NCBI GenBank assembly: GCA_934045905.1
Contig: OW203764.1
Span: 30,359,629-30,423,628 of the forward strand
Length of the DNA stretch: 64,000 nucleotides
Reading direction: 5' to 3'
Source of the DNA: Leuctra nigra
Lineage: Eukaryota; Arthropoda; Insecta; Plecoptera; Leuctridae
This document shows positions 1 to 10,833 of the stretch, piece by piece (the first letter of the stretch is position 1; each line of letters starts with the position of its first letter). The position numbers were made by a program, and so were the translations under genes. A model generated the notes under the pieces. That model had not been told where the DNA came from and did not search any database. It was given only the letters and a program-made list of their open reading frames with translations.

Positions 1-341
1 AATGGTTTCAAATTTGAACCAATTGGAGGATTTGGCTGAATTTTTTTTGATTGGGTACAATGTTGGTTGCAATGACTTTGCTAAATTTCAAATTGATCGA
101 ACCAACCAATCGAAAGATAATTTTTATAAAATTTGAACCCATCACAGGATCTCGTTCAGAAAAGATCCCAGGGATCGCATAGATTACGTTAGTATGTGTA
201 CAAAATTTCAGATCGATTGGTTGTGCGGTTTGACCGGGGCAGTGAACACAAAAAAAAAAAAACAAAAAAAAAAAACAAACAAAAAAACACACAGAGAAAG
301 TGCCATAAGTGTACCGTGGTGACGCTCGCTACGCTCGCTCA
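1..341 (+). repeat. R1-family repeat, 3' part
   Basis: This is the 3' portion of a dispersed family (R1) seen at least nine more times in the window. It has the phrases 'aaccaatgggaggatttgg', 'caaaatttcagatcgattgg', an A-rich stretch near 250-290, and the diagnostic terminus GACGCTCGCTACGCTCGCTC. The terminal bases can form a short hairpin. No conserved ORF is present. The family cannot be classified from these copies. Confidence 0.85.
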
Positions 342-1101
342 AAAATCTTCAACAATTCCTAAAATATTGGTCCGAATAACCATGCAAAGTTTTAAGTTGA
401 TCGATTGAACCTTTATGATTGTACGATTCCTTGTTAATTTCCAAAAAATCATAAGATCTCGTTCAAAAAATATACCTGACACCACTCGTAATGATATTTA
501 AATGTGTGAACAGAAGACAATTTGAGATCGATCTGTTAATTAAACGGTCATATCAGTTTCATATACATTTGAAAGTTTCTGCTCTAACAACCGTGAACTG
601 AAGATTCGAAGATGCCGTGAAATGTGAAATTCGAGAAATATGACAGCCAACACGCAAAATGTCCGGTGACTGTCAATAACTTTTGAATGTATTACACAGA
701 TTAGTATGAAAATTGTCAAAAATACAGATAATGTTGGACCCAATGACCATTCATAGTTGTAAGTTGATCGGTCAAACGGTTCTGGTTTAAATTTCAAAAA
801 GCACATGAAATATATTTTTACATTTTAACCAATGGGAGAATTTGGCTGAAAATTTGTAAAATAACAGACAATGTTGGTCTTAATGACCATGCAAAATATG
901 AGTTAGGTCAAATGTATCGAAGACCATTTTCATTTTTCAACCTCTCAGGAGATATTTATTTATATTTTAACCAATCAATGGATTTCAAAAAAAATTAGGG
1001 TCAGCAAACAGAAAAGGTTGTCTCTACATGTGTGCAAAATTTCAGATCGATCGGTGAAACGGTGCGACTACCATTGCTCCAGGTAGCAGCCAAAAACAAA
1101 A

Positions 1102-1135
<34 letters not shown>

Positions 1136-1186
1136 AGAGGTCCGTGCCAAAAGAGCCAAAAGGAGACGCTCGCTTCGCTCGCTCAA
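342..1186 (+). repeat. R1-family repeat, 5'-truncated
   Basis: A second R1 unit follows head-to-tail. It begins in mid-element ('tcttcaacaattcctaaaa') and runs to the same GCTCGCTTCGCTCGCTC terminus, after a pure A run at about 1105-1134. Tandem joining of a truncated unit to a complete 3' end recurs at 59.5 kb. The short ORFs here are poly-lysine or poly-phenylalanine readings of the A run and are not genes. Confidence 0.85.
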
Positions 1187-1311
1187 TAACTGCCAAAATA
1201 ACTTTCAAGATAATTTTACTTCCTTGCACCCAGTGGTCGAATTGGTGGGATGCGGGGAGAATTTATTGATAGTTCCATCGCCCCATGGCTAATTTGTCCA
1301 CTTCACCTTCT

Positions 1312-1504
1312 CCCCCCCCCCCCCCCCCCCCACTTCATGAAAGATTTAAAAACAGCACTCTTTACTTCAAAATAATACAATTCCCAGATAATTAATAGGT
1401 TTAAAATAACGTCAAAAACGCGTAGAAATGGACCAAATTTAATTCTGAAATTTAAAAAAAAATCGGAGATGTGTGTGTGTGTAGGGGGGGGGGGGGGGGG
1501 GGGG
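1312..1504. repeat. Paired C20 and G21 tracts
   Basis: A pure C tract (1312-1331) and a pure G tract (1484-1504, after a short TG run) bracket about 150 bases of ordinary AT-rich sequence. They are complementary and could pair or form quadruplex structures. Tract length may be unreliable in an assembly. Confidence 0.9.
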
Positions 1505-2479
1505 CTTCTTACAAGGAGCTTAAATACATAGAAAACCATGTATTCTTGACTGGGATTTGACAGTTTTCACATGCGTAATTTATACACGACATTTTATTTT
1601 TCATTATTAATAAATCACTGCAAAATTAACTTCTATTGACTGAAAATATTGAACAGAATTACAACTCAGATCTTAATTTTACTAATTTGTGCATTTTATG
1701 TACATTTTTTAGAAACAGTAGTCAGTAGGTCTGTTCGACTGTCACCACTTTTCAGCGCACTTTCTCCACCAAAATGGTAAAGCAGTTCAAAACTGAGCTG
1801 CTTTAGGTACCAAAACTTTCTACTTTACCATTTGGTGTAATGTATTGGTGAAAAGTGGAGATAAAACGGTATTTGAACATCGGACTTCATAGACGAGACA
1901 AAAAGAGCCGAAATGAGACGGGCGCTACGGATCGCTCTATAATTCTGATGGTGGAAATAAAATTCTTAGAAAACCTCGGTACCTACTACAATTCTATAAT
2001 TTTTTAAATATGTCCCGAGAAAAATGACTATTGCATGCAGAGTTATAAATGCATTTTTGTGCGCACACTGTTAAATTTTTCAGTTGACAATGACATGGAG
2101 GTACCAAATATTCATGTCAGTTAGTCCGTGCTAAAATTGTGGCAATAACAAAATATCGATAAGAAATTACTATCATAAAGAAACGACATTTTTCCTAGGG
2201 AAGGGAAATGCACCAACAATCTCACCATAGTTCTTCGGCGGCCTGAATTTCCTACATTGAAAATCTTATTATAAAAAAGATCCTCTTTGAAATGTATCTA
2301 TTATATTTTGAACGCAACGTATGTATTACCGTGTACCTCCTATACTTAGATGCAGGAGGTTTAGAATACTTACTGATTTGTCCTGTGCTCCCACTACTAA
2401 CTAATACACCCGTTTTGATGCATGAGTACACCATTTATTCTTGATTGCTATGATAATAATTATCTTTTGTGCTGTGACT
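1505..2479. other. No recognisable gene
   Basis: AT-rich sequence without coding signal. One imperfect inverted segment around 1740-1870 repeats 'caccacttttc' and 'taccaaaac/gtaaag' words in both orientations and may be a degraded short inverted-repeat element. Confidence 0.6.
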
Positions 2480-2895
2480 ATAAGCTTTTGTTGATATTGA
2501 AGGTGAATTACCGCTCCTATCTGGTCATATCTCGTACTGAAAGCATTATTCCCGGAATTAAGTAACATGTAGATAAAGAAATGAGATCATCATCAACCTC
2601 TCTTGTCATGATTTGCAAGCTACTTTTAAAATATAGCAGATCAATTACAGACAGTTACAGGCGCATAGGAAGGGGGAGATGGGGGGATTATCCCTCCCCC
2701 ACCCCCCCAATCGGGCAGCCTGGCCTCCCATTCCCCATACAATTTTTGTTGTCTGGGGCTTAACGTCGCACTGTTCTGCAGCGAGGCTAATGGCGACGGA
2801 TGAATGATTATGATGATGATTGGGAGATGATTGTGAAGAGTAGGTAAGGATGGAAGGTGGGAAGGAGGCGGTCGTGGCCTATTAGTAGAGATGTG
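2480..2895 (+). repeat. R5 dispersed repeat, copy 1
   Basis: The segment with 'ggtgaattaccg', 'tactgaaagcatt', 'attcccggaatta', 'gtagataaag' and 'ggaaggaggcggtc' is repeated in the same order at about 55850-56153. It contains a C-rich patch at 2690-2710. No coding potential was seen, and the family identity is unknown. Confidence 0.7.
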
Positions 2896-2899
2896 AGCC

Positions 2900-2994
2900 G
2901 AGAATATTCTCATGAGAATATTCTCCGTGCTCGAGAATATTCTCGAGAATATTCTCAAAGAGATTATTCTCCGAGAATATTTGAGAATATTCTC
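2900..2994. repeat. Cluster of GAGAATATTCTC palindromes
   Basis: Five exact copies and about two degenerate copies of the 12-bp perfect palindrome GAGAATATTCTC lie within 95 bases, some directly abutting. They end one copy of repeat R5; the second R5 copy (55.9-56.2 kb) lacks them. Function is unknown. The layout could serve a dimeric DNA-binding protein or simply reflect tandem amplification. Confidence 0.9.
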
Positions 2995-3479
2995 ACCAGA
3001 GGTTTGAAAATTATTATTATATATACAATATCCTTTACTATTAATGCACAGTTTTGACCTTGAGCTCGGAATTTGCATTACGATAGACCTCTATAGAAAT
3101 CGTCATTTTAGCTCAATTTTAATCAAACCCGGACTTTTCCTGTAGATAATTTCGAGCTAAATAAAGTGCACACAATTTCAGTCGAATCCGTTGAGTATTT
3201 CGAGAGTTATTACATGGAATGCACAATATCATGGAAAAACATACTTTTTTCGAAACTTTGAAACTTCAGAAAGCCGTGAATCCATTGGCAGTGAAGAAAA
3301 TACAATTTAACTCTGTGGACCTTGACTCAATAGAACCACATGAAAAGCAACATTTAAATGTAATTCAGATGTTATTTTGGGGGTTGAGAATGTTGTGTGG
3401 GTTGGGGGGAGAGGGGCGCAAGAGAATTTTCTGATATTGGAAATTTTTCTCGAGTATACCTCCTTACGTCACATCAGTG

Positions 3480-3976
3480 AGTGAGTGAGGATTTGCTGAG
3501 GCCACCAAATGAACGTTTGCGATCTCGGAATCCACCTTTGCTCATGGCGAAAAGTTTGTTTGAGAGCAATTTCGATGTCAACGAACTATGGAATAGCCAA
3601 TGGAAAGAGACTAATCGAAGCAGCCCAGTTTATGACTTCGACAGCCGAGACCGGCTCTGAGGTTTTCACCTTAGTAGAAGAGCTTGGTGCAACCTGAACA
3701 GGTTAAGAACCCAGCATGGGAGGTGCAATTATTTGATGCACAAATGGGGCTTTTCGGACAATCCGAGTTGTGTCTGCGGACATCCGAAGCAGACAACAGA
3801 CCACATCATGAGCAGTTGTCCCGTGCTGGCCTTTCCAGGAGAGGAGGAAGACATCTTTCATCTGACAGAATAAGCGATCGAATGGCTTGATAACTTAAAT
3901 TTATAATTTGTTTTCTTGTTTATCTATTGTTTACTTGTATTGTTCCAATGAAAAACCATACGATAATAATAATAAT
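3480..3976 (+). pseudogene. LINE pol C-terminus remnant
   Basis: Read from about 3506, one frame gives an N-terminal stretch (NERLRSRNPPLL) up to a TGA at about 3659. It then continues in the same frame as NLNRLRTQHGRC, HKWGFSDNPSCVCGHPKQ and TTDHIMSSCPV, ending at a TAA near 3869. The Cys/His pattern (C-x-C, then H-x4-C) with 'HKWG' is the usual C-terminal end of many APE-type non-LTR retrotransposon pol proteins. A 3' untranslated stretch and a short (AAT)n tail at 3963-3976 follow. It is heavily 5'-truncated and has one internal stop, so it is not functional. Confidence 0.75.
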
Positions 3977-5435
3977 CGCATTTTGAAAATGATTTGAGTA
4001 TATTGAAAACTGAAAGTTCTATTTAGGAATCAAAATTGTATTGTTGTTAATTGTTGTGATTTCTGCAGAGATGCGTACACTTATATAATCAGGTTGAATC
4101 TTATTATGTGGAGACCTGAATAAAATCGCATATAATTCCACTACTCAGTCTTGACCATGGGCTTCAAGTATACTTTGTGCTTTTTCGATCATGACCAAAT
4201 AGCAGTGAGGAAAGTAAGGTCACGTGAGAGCAGTCAGCCAATGACAGAAATGCTCTTCTCTCTGCTTTAAGGTAGAACCACCATAACCTCAATGTTTCCG
4301 ATTTACTTGAAATTTTGGTGACTTATTGATAGTCATGCAATACACAATCCATGAAAAAATGAAACACTTCTCGTGTCCAGTTTCTGAGATAAATTGATTT
4401 GTCTCCCCCATGTTATCATATGGCGGAATAAGAAAATCGTGTCATTTTTAGGCTAAAATGAAGATCTATTTTTTTTGTCTCGATAGATTTGAGCAAAAAA
4501 CTTTTTTTATAGTAGACATATGGACATACTATCAGGAAAAAAATTGAAAACAATACCAACGTGTGCTATTTTAAAAGTTATATACCAAATTCGAAATGAT
4601 TTTCCTATACCTCCCATGTTAAAGTTTTGTTCATCCTCTGATAACATAAAATTGAAAACTCATTGTTGGACTGGAGTTGCAAACTACAGAACATTAAATG
4701 AGTCTGTTGTACTTAAATATAGTTGAAATGTAGGAAAACGTTTTTTGAACTTGTAATTTCAAGAATATTTTTTTTTTGTATATATCGATCGATTGCTCCC
4801 CCTTAATCTGAACTTGATAGTGTGTCTCATGTTTCTTAGCTCATATTTTTAAACGTTGGAAATCTTTGATTGTGCTGTAATTTTTTATGTTGTGTATTTG
4901 TTTCGTATAATTAACTCATTTAGGAATGCTTTCGGATTCAGAATTTGGATTCGTTTCGATTCGTTCATACCTTTTTCAGTTGTTATTTTCAATATTCTAA
5001 GTAGGTATATTAATTTGGAAACTGCCACTTTGGGTTAATTTCACTGAACAGATCCATTCATATTTAATTATTGTTTCGGTTTGTTTTGAAAAAAATAAGA
5101 TTTAGAATTGAGTTGCCATTGAGATCGGTAGTTCCGTGAGGGTCAAGTCAATTGTCACGATCAGTCAATTCGTCAGCAAGAGTGGTTCGAGGATTGCGCC
5201 ATCTATTATACCTTGATCAGAAAAGATTGTGAATAGGTCATGTGTTACATGGCGGGGCTCTCTAGTATATATAAAAAGTTCATCCCAAATTCAATAATGA
5301 ATTTGGTAATTTTCGATAAAACTGTTTTCTAAGCGATTTTAAATTCATAAAATGTCAATAAGACTGTAATTACTTGACTGATTTGCAAGTGATTAATGAC
5401 TTGCAAAATGTTACATAATGGTGGTCTTGATTACC
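3977..5435. other. Unassigned AT-rich region
   Basis: No ORF here looks coding. A possible TTAA-bounded element spans 4267-4806: TTAAGGTAGAACC at the left and GCTCCCCCTTAA at the right (reverse complement TTAAGGGGGAGC). The ends match only partly, so this is tentative. Confidence 0.4.
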
Positions 5436-5635
5436 NNNNNNNNNNNNNNNNNNNNNNNNNNNNNNNNNNNNNNNNNNNNNNNNNNNNNNNNNNNNNNNNN
5501 NNNNNNNNNNNNNNNNNNNNNNNNNNNNNNNNNNNNNNNNNNNNNNNNNNNNNNNNNNNNNNNNNNNNNNNNNNNNNNNNNNNNNNNNNNNNNNNNNNNN
5601 NNNNNNNNNNNNNNNNNNNNNNNNNNNNNNNNNNN
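5436..5635. other. Assembly gap of 200 N
   Basis: Exactly 200 unknown bases. The sequence resumes inside the 5' end of an R1 element ('ttgataagcgagcacgggtac'), so the missing sequence probably contains the first few tens of bases of that element. Confidence 1.
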
Positions 5636-6934
5636 TTGATAAGCGAGCACGGGTACGTGCAAATTCTCGAACCGGAAATGCGTACACAACGCACAGAAAA
5701 CATATACATCCATATGGAATTGATTATGATATCAACTTAAAAGTGTATGCTTTTCATCGAAACTTTAAAATAGCATCTAAGCACCTGGTTCATAAAGCAA
5801 ATCAGAATCAATTTTCAATTGGCACTGGAAAACATTCATTTCGATACTTCATTACTGACAGATATTAAAAATGTAAATAACTTCATACGTTCTTAACTGA
5901 TTGGGATGAAATTTTGTAAAATAAGAGACAATATTGGTCTTAATGATCATGCAAAATATGAGTTTGATCAGAATTATCGAAGACCGTTTTCATTTTTCAG
6001 CCTATCAGGAGATATTTATTTAAATTTTAACCAATGAATCTGAGTAACGCGTTGATGAGCGAGCACGGATACGCGCAACACCTCGAACCGAAATTCTGTC
6101 TATCGAAAATGTCATTAAAAGCCAATAATTCTAAAATTTCGCCACAGATTTGTATAGAAATCTCAAAACATTCCTAAAATATTGGTCCAAATAACCATGC
6201 AAAGCTTTAAGTTGATCAATTGAACCTTTATGATTGAACTGTTCCGTGTTAATTTTCAAAAATCACAGGATCTCCTTCAAAAAATATACCTGAGACCACT
6301 CATATGATATAAGTGTGTCTACACAATATCAGATCGACTGTTGAACGGTCATTATCAGTTTCATTTGCGTTTGAAAGTTTCTGCTCTAACTACCTTGCCT
6401 TGAACTGAAGAGTCGAAGTCGCCGTGAATTTGACAGCCAACACGCTAATAGTCCGTAAAATGTCAATAACGTTTGGATTTAAACACAGATTAGTATGAAA
6501 ATTGTCAAAAATGCAGATAATGTTGGACCCAACCATCATGCGAAGTTATAAGTTGATCGTTCAATCGGTTATAGTTTAAATTTCTAAAAACACAGGAAAG
6601 ATGGTTTTAAATTTTAACCAATGGGAGGATTTGGCTGAAACTTTGTTTGATTGGGTACAATGTTGGGGGTAATGACTTGTCAAAATTTCAATTTGATCAA
6701 AACAACCAATCGAAAGTTAATTTTTTTTAAATTTGAACCAATCAATGGATTTCAAAAAAATTAGGGTCTGCAACAATCAGAAATGTTACGTACATGTGTG
6801 CAAAATTTCAGCTCGATCGAAGAAAAACTCTGACCTGTATATCGTCAGTAACAGAAAAAAAAAAAAACAAACAAAAAAAAAACAGAGGTCCGTGCCAAAA
6901 GAGCCAAATGGAGACGCTCGCTTCGCTCGCTCAA
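5636..6934 (+). repeat. R1-family repeat, dimeric, long copy
   Basis: Nearly full R1 element made of two related units; the second starts near 6045 with 'gtaacgcgttgatgagcgagc'. It ends with an A-rich stretch at 6857-6882 and GCTCGCTTCGCTCGCTC. It is essentially identical, in inverted orientation, to 14143-15467, differing mainly in the A-rich stretch. Confidence 0.9.
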
Positions 6935-6941
6935 TAACCTT

Positions 6942-7503
6942 AAAAGTAATTTCAGTAGAGTAACACATAAACATGGGGGGTCAGCTATATTTGTAAATAA
7001 TAAATTAACACAAGACGTAAAAGCTAGAAATGATATAAATAATCTAAGTAAAGAAATAGACATTGAACTAGCAGCTATAGAATTAAACTATGCGAACAAC
7101 ACACGGAACTTAGTAGTGATCTCCACTTATAGATCGCCATTAGGAGATTTAAATCATTTTATGGCCACTTTGGAACACATTCTAGAAAAAATTACTTCAG
7201 AAAATAAGATGTTGTCCTAACTGGCGACTTTAATATAAATACTTCTACAAAATCAAGGGAGAGTGAAAATCTAATAAACTTAATTGCTGCATATAATTTA
7301 AAATTAACAATACAAGGGCCAACTAGGATCGATTCTAGATTCAATACGGCCAAGACAATAGACAACATAGCGACCAATCTACCCAGCTATATGTTCTCTA
7401 CTGAGGTACAGAAAACAATCTCTCAGACCACACGGCTCAAATTATTTCAATAAAACTAAAATCAAAATTTAATCCTCCAAGCAAAACAATTAACATTCGA
7501 AAA
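6942..7503 (+). pseudogene. LINE endonuclease domain, frameshifted
   Basis: Frame one encodes SNFSRVTHKHGGSAIFVNNK through STYRSPLGDLNHFM and stops near 7218. A one-base shift near 7205 restores DVVLTGDFNINTST, IQGPTRIDSRFNT and KTIDNIATN. A second shift near 7412 restores NLSDHTAQIIS and runs on without a break into the reverse transcriptase frame. GDFNI and SDH are standard APE endonuclease landmarks. Two single-base indels and the missing N-terminus make the endonuclease non-functional in this copy. Confidence 0.8.
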
Positions 7504-9696
7504 TTGAATAAAGAAAATACGGATAATTTTAAAGACATGCTTAAACACACATCCTGGGAGGAAATGTATAAACTCGATGATCCAAATGAAAAATACAACA
7601 TGTTCTCATCAATCCTTTGTGAAAGTTTTGATCAATGTTATCCAGTAAAAAGTGTGAAAATAAACCATAAATTTATAAAGCAAGAATGGATTTCACCAGG
7701 AATTAAAAATTCTGCAAAGAACCTAAAATTTCTTTATCAGCTACAGCTTCACTACAAAACTGAAAAATTAATAACAAAATACAACCTCTATAAAAAAATT
7801 TACAAAAAAACTATAAAAGCAGCAAAACGACTGATAATAAACAAAAAAATAAAGGAGAAATCAGGTATTGATAGAACAAAAACCATATGGGAGATAGTGA
7901 AAAGGCACACTAATAAGTCAAAGATTCAACAAAACAAAAACATTGTCATAAATCATGAAAACCAAACTATCAAAGATCCCATAAAAATTGCTAATATTCT
8001 AAATAAAGACTTCGCTAACATAGCCCAAAACCTTGATGTAAATTCTTCAGAAAATGCGTTTAATAGGCATTTAACTAAAGCAAAGCGACCCGTAAATTCA
8101 TTTTTCATGGACAGTACATGCGATACAGAAATAATTCAAATTACATCAAAGCTAAAAAACAAAAGGTCAGCTGGAGTAGACAACCTCCCAACTTGTATAT
8201 TAAAGAAAATTGTTACGAATATCTCTCTACCGCTAGCACATATTTTTAACGACTGTATTGATAAGGGAACCTTTCCAAAAAAACTAAAAATAGGTAAAAT
8301 CACACCGTTGTTTAAGAAAGGGGATAGAAATAAGTCGGAAAACTATCGACCGATATCAATTCTACCCAGTATATCAAAAATTTTTGAAATATTAATTCAC
8401 ACTAGAATAATAACATACCTTGAGAGGGAAAAACTTCTTACAGAAAGCCAGAGCGGATTTCGGAAAAATAAATCGACGACTAACACAATAGATAACTTCA
8501 TTCAAAACACTATAAAGGGATTAGAGGATGGTGAACAAACCATTGGAGTTTTTTGCGACCTGGCAAAGGCCTTTGACAGTATTAACCATAAAATACTATT
8601 AAGTAAACTGGAATATTACGGAGTCAGAGGACCTGCCCTAGATCTACTCAAATCATATATGCAAGATAGGGTGCAACAAGTTGAAATTACACATATGAAT
8701 GAAAAGAGAGAGGAAATAAAACATTTATCAAATCCAGAACCTATAATAAATGGTGTTCCACAAGGTTCAATCCTAGGTCCACTTTTATTTATAATTTACA
8801 TTAATGACCTCCCCGACACAATTGTAGCTTCAGAAATCTACGCAGATGACACAAATATTACAATTACAGGCAAAACCAAGCTAAATCTTGAAGAAAATGC
8901 AAAATGTACTCTGTCAAATGCAACAAAATGGTTTTATGATAATCATCTGCTAATTCAAGAAACAAAAACAAATTATATGCATTTCAAATTAAAAAATGTA
9001 ATAAATGAAACACCATTAAAAATTGTTATGTCAAATAAAAACGAAACTAGTTATCTAAGGGGAGTTGAGCAAACTAAATTTTTAGGAATCATTATCGATA
9101 AAAATCTAAACTGGAAAAGTCACTGCCAAAACTTGTTAAGTAAACTCAACTCGGCATATTTCTCTTTAAAAACCATCGTAAATTTAACAAACACTAAAAC
9201 GGCGAAATTAGTATATTATGCAAATATCGAATCACATATACGGTATGGGATTCAGTTCTGGGGCAACTCAACTGATGCATCCAAAATATTTATACTTCAA
9301 AGAAAAGCAATTCGGGCTCTATTTGGACTCAAATACAAAAATAACACTTACATCAAGCCAGATTGCAAACAACATTTTGTAAAACATAAAATTTTAACGA
9401 TGCCTTGCTTATACATTCTAGAGTCGATACTTGCAATTAGGTCCCAAGAAGAATTAATACAAAACAACAGTGATATTCATAAATACAACACCCGACAGAA
9501 AAATAACTTTCATGTAGATAGGCACAGGTCAACATGTACTCAAAAAAACTCTCTATTTTTCAAAACAAAAATGTATAATGCCCTGCCTAAAAATTTAAGA
9601 GATATACAAAAATACTCGCTGTTCAAAAAGCAAGTGAAAGAACTGTTAGTAAGTAAGGTATATTATTCGGTAGATGAGTTCCTGCTAGACAAATAA
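7504..9696 (+). CDS. LINE reverse transcriptase (ORF2 part)
   Basis: A 730-codon open frame encoding the polymerase half of a non-LTR ORF2. Visible motifs are GITPLFKKGDRN-type (here KITPLFKKGDR), YRPISILPSISKIFE, SQSGFRKNKST, CDLAKAFDSINH, GVPQGSILGPLLF and the catalytic YADDTN, followed by thumb (KFLGIIIDKNLNW) and a C-terminal region. The first codon is TTG and the frame continues back into the endonuclease after indels, so it is not a true start. The frame is undisturbed over 2.2 kb, which suggests a fairly recent insertion. It would act in target-primed reverse transcription of its own RNA; this copy lacks an intact endonuclease. Confidence 0.92.
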   Translation: MNKENTDNFKDMLKHTSWEEMYKLDDPNEKYNMFSSILCESFDQCYPVKSVKINHKFIKQEWISPGIKNSAKNLKFLYQLQLHYKTEKLITKYNLYKKIYKKTIKAAKRLIINKKIKEKSGIDRTKTIWEIVKRHTNKSKIQQNKNIVINHENQTIKDPIKIANILNKDFANIAQNLDVNSSENAFNRHLTKAKRPVNSFFMDSTCDTEIIQITSKLKNKRSAGVDNLPTCILKKIVTNISLPLAHIFNDCIDKGTFPKKLKIGKITPLFKKGDRNKSENYRPISILPSISKIFEILIHTRIITYLEREKLLTESQSGFRKNKSTTNTIDNFIQNTIKGLEDGEQTIGVFCDLAKAFDSINHKILLSKLEYYGVRGPALDLLKSYMQDRVQQVEITHMNEKREEIKHLSNPEPIINGVPQGSILGPLLFIIYINDLPDTIVASEIYADDTNITITGKTKLNLEENAKCTLSNATKWFYDNHLLIQETKTNYMHFKLKNVINETPLKIVMSNKNETSYLRGVEQTKFLGIIIDKNLNWKSHCQNLLSKLNSAYFSLKTIVNLTNTKTAKLVYYANIESHIRYGIQFWGNSTDASKIFILQRKAIRALFGLKYKNNTYIKPDCKQHFVKHKILTMPCLYILESILAIRSQEELIQNNSDIHKYNTRQKNNFHVDRHRSTCTQKNSLFFKTKMYNALPKNLRDIQKYSLFKKQVKELLVSKVYYSVDEFLLDK

Positions 9697-10056
9697 AAAT
9701 AAACATATGTTTAATAATAACAACAATAATATTATTGTCATTATATTATTATTATTATTAAAATTATTAATTATTAATATTATTGTGTACCTGTCTAATT
9801 TCATTTTTTGACATTGAATCTCGTGAATGTGTAATAAATAATACTATGTAACTAGATTTAAAATATAACTGTAGCATGTAGATGTTAATTTATTTTATTT
9901 TTTTAATTGCAATGCTATTAAATATGTACTAGGTTACTAGATTTAGTTCGATGTAACCTTTCCACATACTCCACTGAATGGTGTCGACCATAGGAGTCCT
10001 TTCAAATGTATGTACCTCTTTAAAATGTACTCATTGAATATGGAAATAAAACTGAA

Positions 10057-10077
10057 CTGAACTGAACTGAACTGAAC
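10057..10077 (+). repeat. (TGAAC)n LINE tail
   Basis: Four consecutive TGAAC units end the LINE 3' sequence. Short simple-repeat tails in place of poly(A) are common in I/Jockey-group LINEs. Confidence 0.85.
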
Positions 10078-10432
10078 TATAGGATGTCCTGGGTACCTCC
10101 CTGGGATATCCTAATAAAGGAAGAAGATCCTTTTTTAGGAACATTCTTCCTAAATTAGGCAATTGCCTTTTTTAGGAAGAATTGTCCTAAAAATGGCTGC
10201 TACTGAAATCCTATTTTAGGACAATTCTTCCTAAATTAGGCAATTGCCTTTTTTAGGAAGTATTTTCCTAATAATGGCTGCTATTGAAATATTTTTAAAA
10301 GTTTCTACAACTGTCAACAGAGTACTCTGCCCTTCGACTTCACAATATAGATTTTTAATTTCAGCATAATCTCTTTATCGTTTGTTTTTAAGTAAGTTAT
10401 ATTATTTCCAAAATCTGCCAAGTATTATATGA

Positions 10433-10833
10433 CCCATAAAAAAACACTTCGTGTAAAAATACCAGCCAAGTCTCTTCTACTAAAAAAAATATATAAAATC
10501 AAAAAATTCTGCACTGAAAAGTAATGATATCAAAAAATTTGCCAAGTCAAAACTTTATTTGAAAATCAAAAAATACTTGGCGCATCGTGTATATTAATAG
10601 CTTAGAAGTATAGGCCAGATATAAAATATACATAAAATATACAAACATATAGTATACCTAAAATGCCCTAAAAAATCGATGCGCCAAGTATTTTTTGATT
10701 TTCAAATAAAGTTTTGACTTGGCAAATTTTTTGATATCATTACTTTTCAGTGCAGAATTTTTTGATTTTATATATATTTTTTTAGTAGAAGAGACTTGGC
10801 TGGTATTTTTACACGAAGTGTTTTTTTATGGGG
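10433..10833. repeat. Long inverted repeat, arms ~155 bp
   Basis: Arms 10433-10587 and 10677-10833 are virtually perfect reverse complements, beginning CCCATAAAAAAACACTTCG and meeting near GGCGCATCG/CGATGCGCC, around a ~90-base AT-rich loop. The outer part of the right arm is the start of repeat R2, because the same bases open the R2 copy at 57.37 kb. A diverged single-arm fragment lies in a ZNFX1 intron at about 30515-30585. Confidence 0.9.

Larger units (their letters stand above)
6935..10079 (+). mobile_element. Jockey-like LINE, 5'-truncated
   Basis: An APE-type non-LTR retrotransposon. It holds the downstream half of an endonuclease domain, a complete reverse transcriptase, a C-terminal region, about 350 bases of AT-rich 3' sequence and a short (TGAAC)n tail at about 10057-10077. 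Its 5' end joins directly to the end of the R1 copy at 6934, so the element is 5'-truncated, as is usual for target-primed insertion. The clade is inferred from motif style only. Confidence 0.9.

Noticed and set aside
2641..3078. 145-codon minus-strand ORF
   Set aside because: It runs through C-rich low-complexity sequence and the GAGAATATTCTC cluster; the translation is repeat-driven with no domain.
5370..5740. ORFs spanning the N gap
   Set aside because: They exist only because unknown bases were read through as open.
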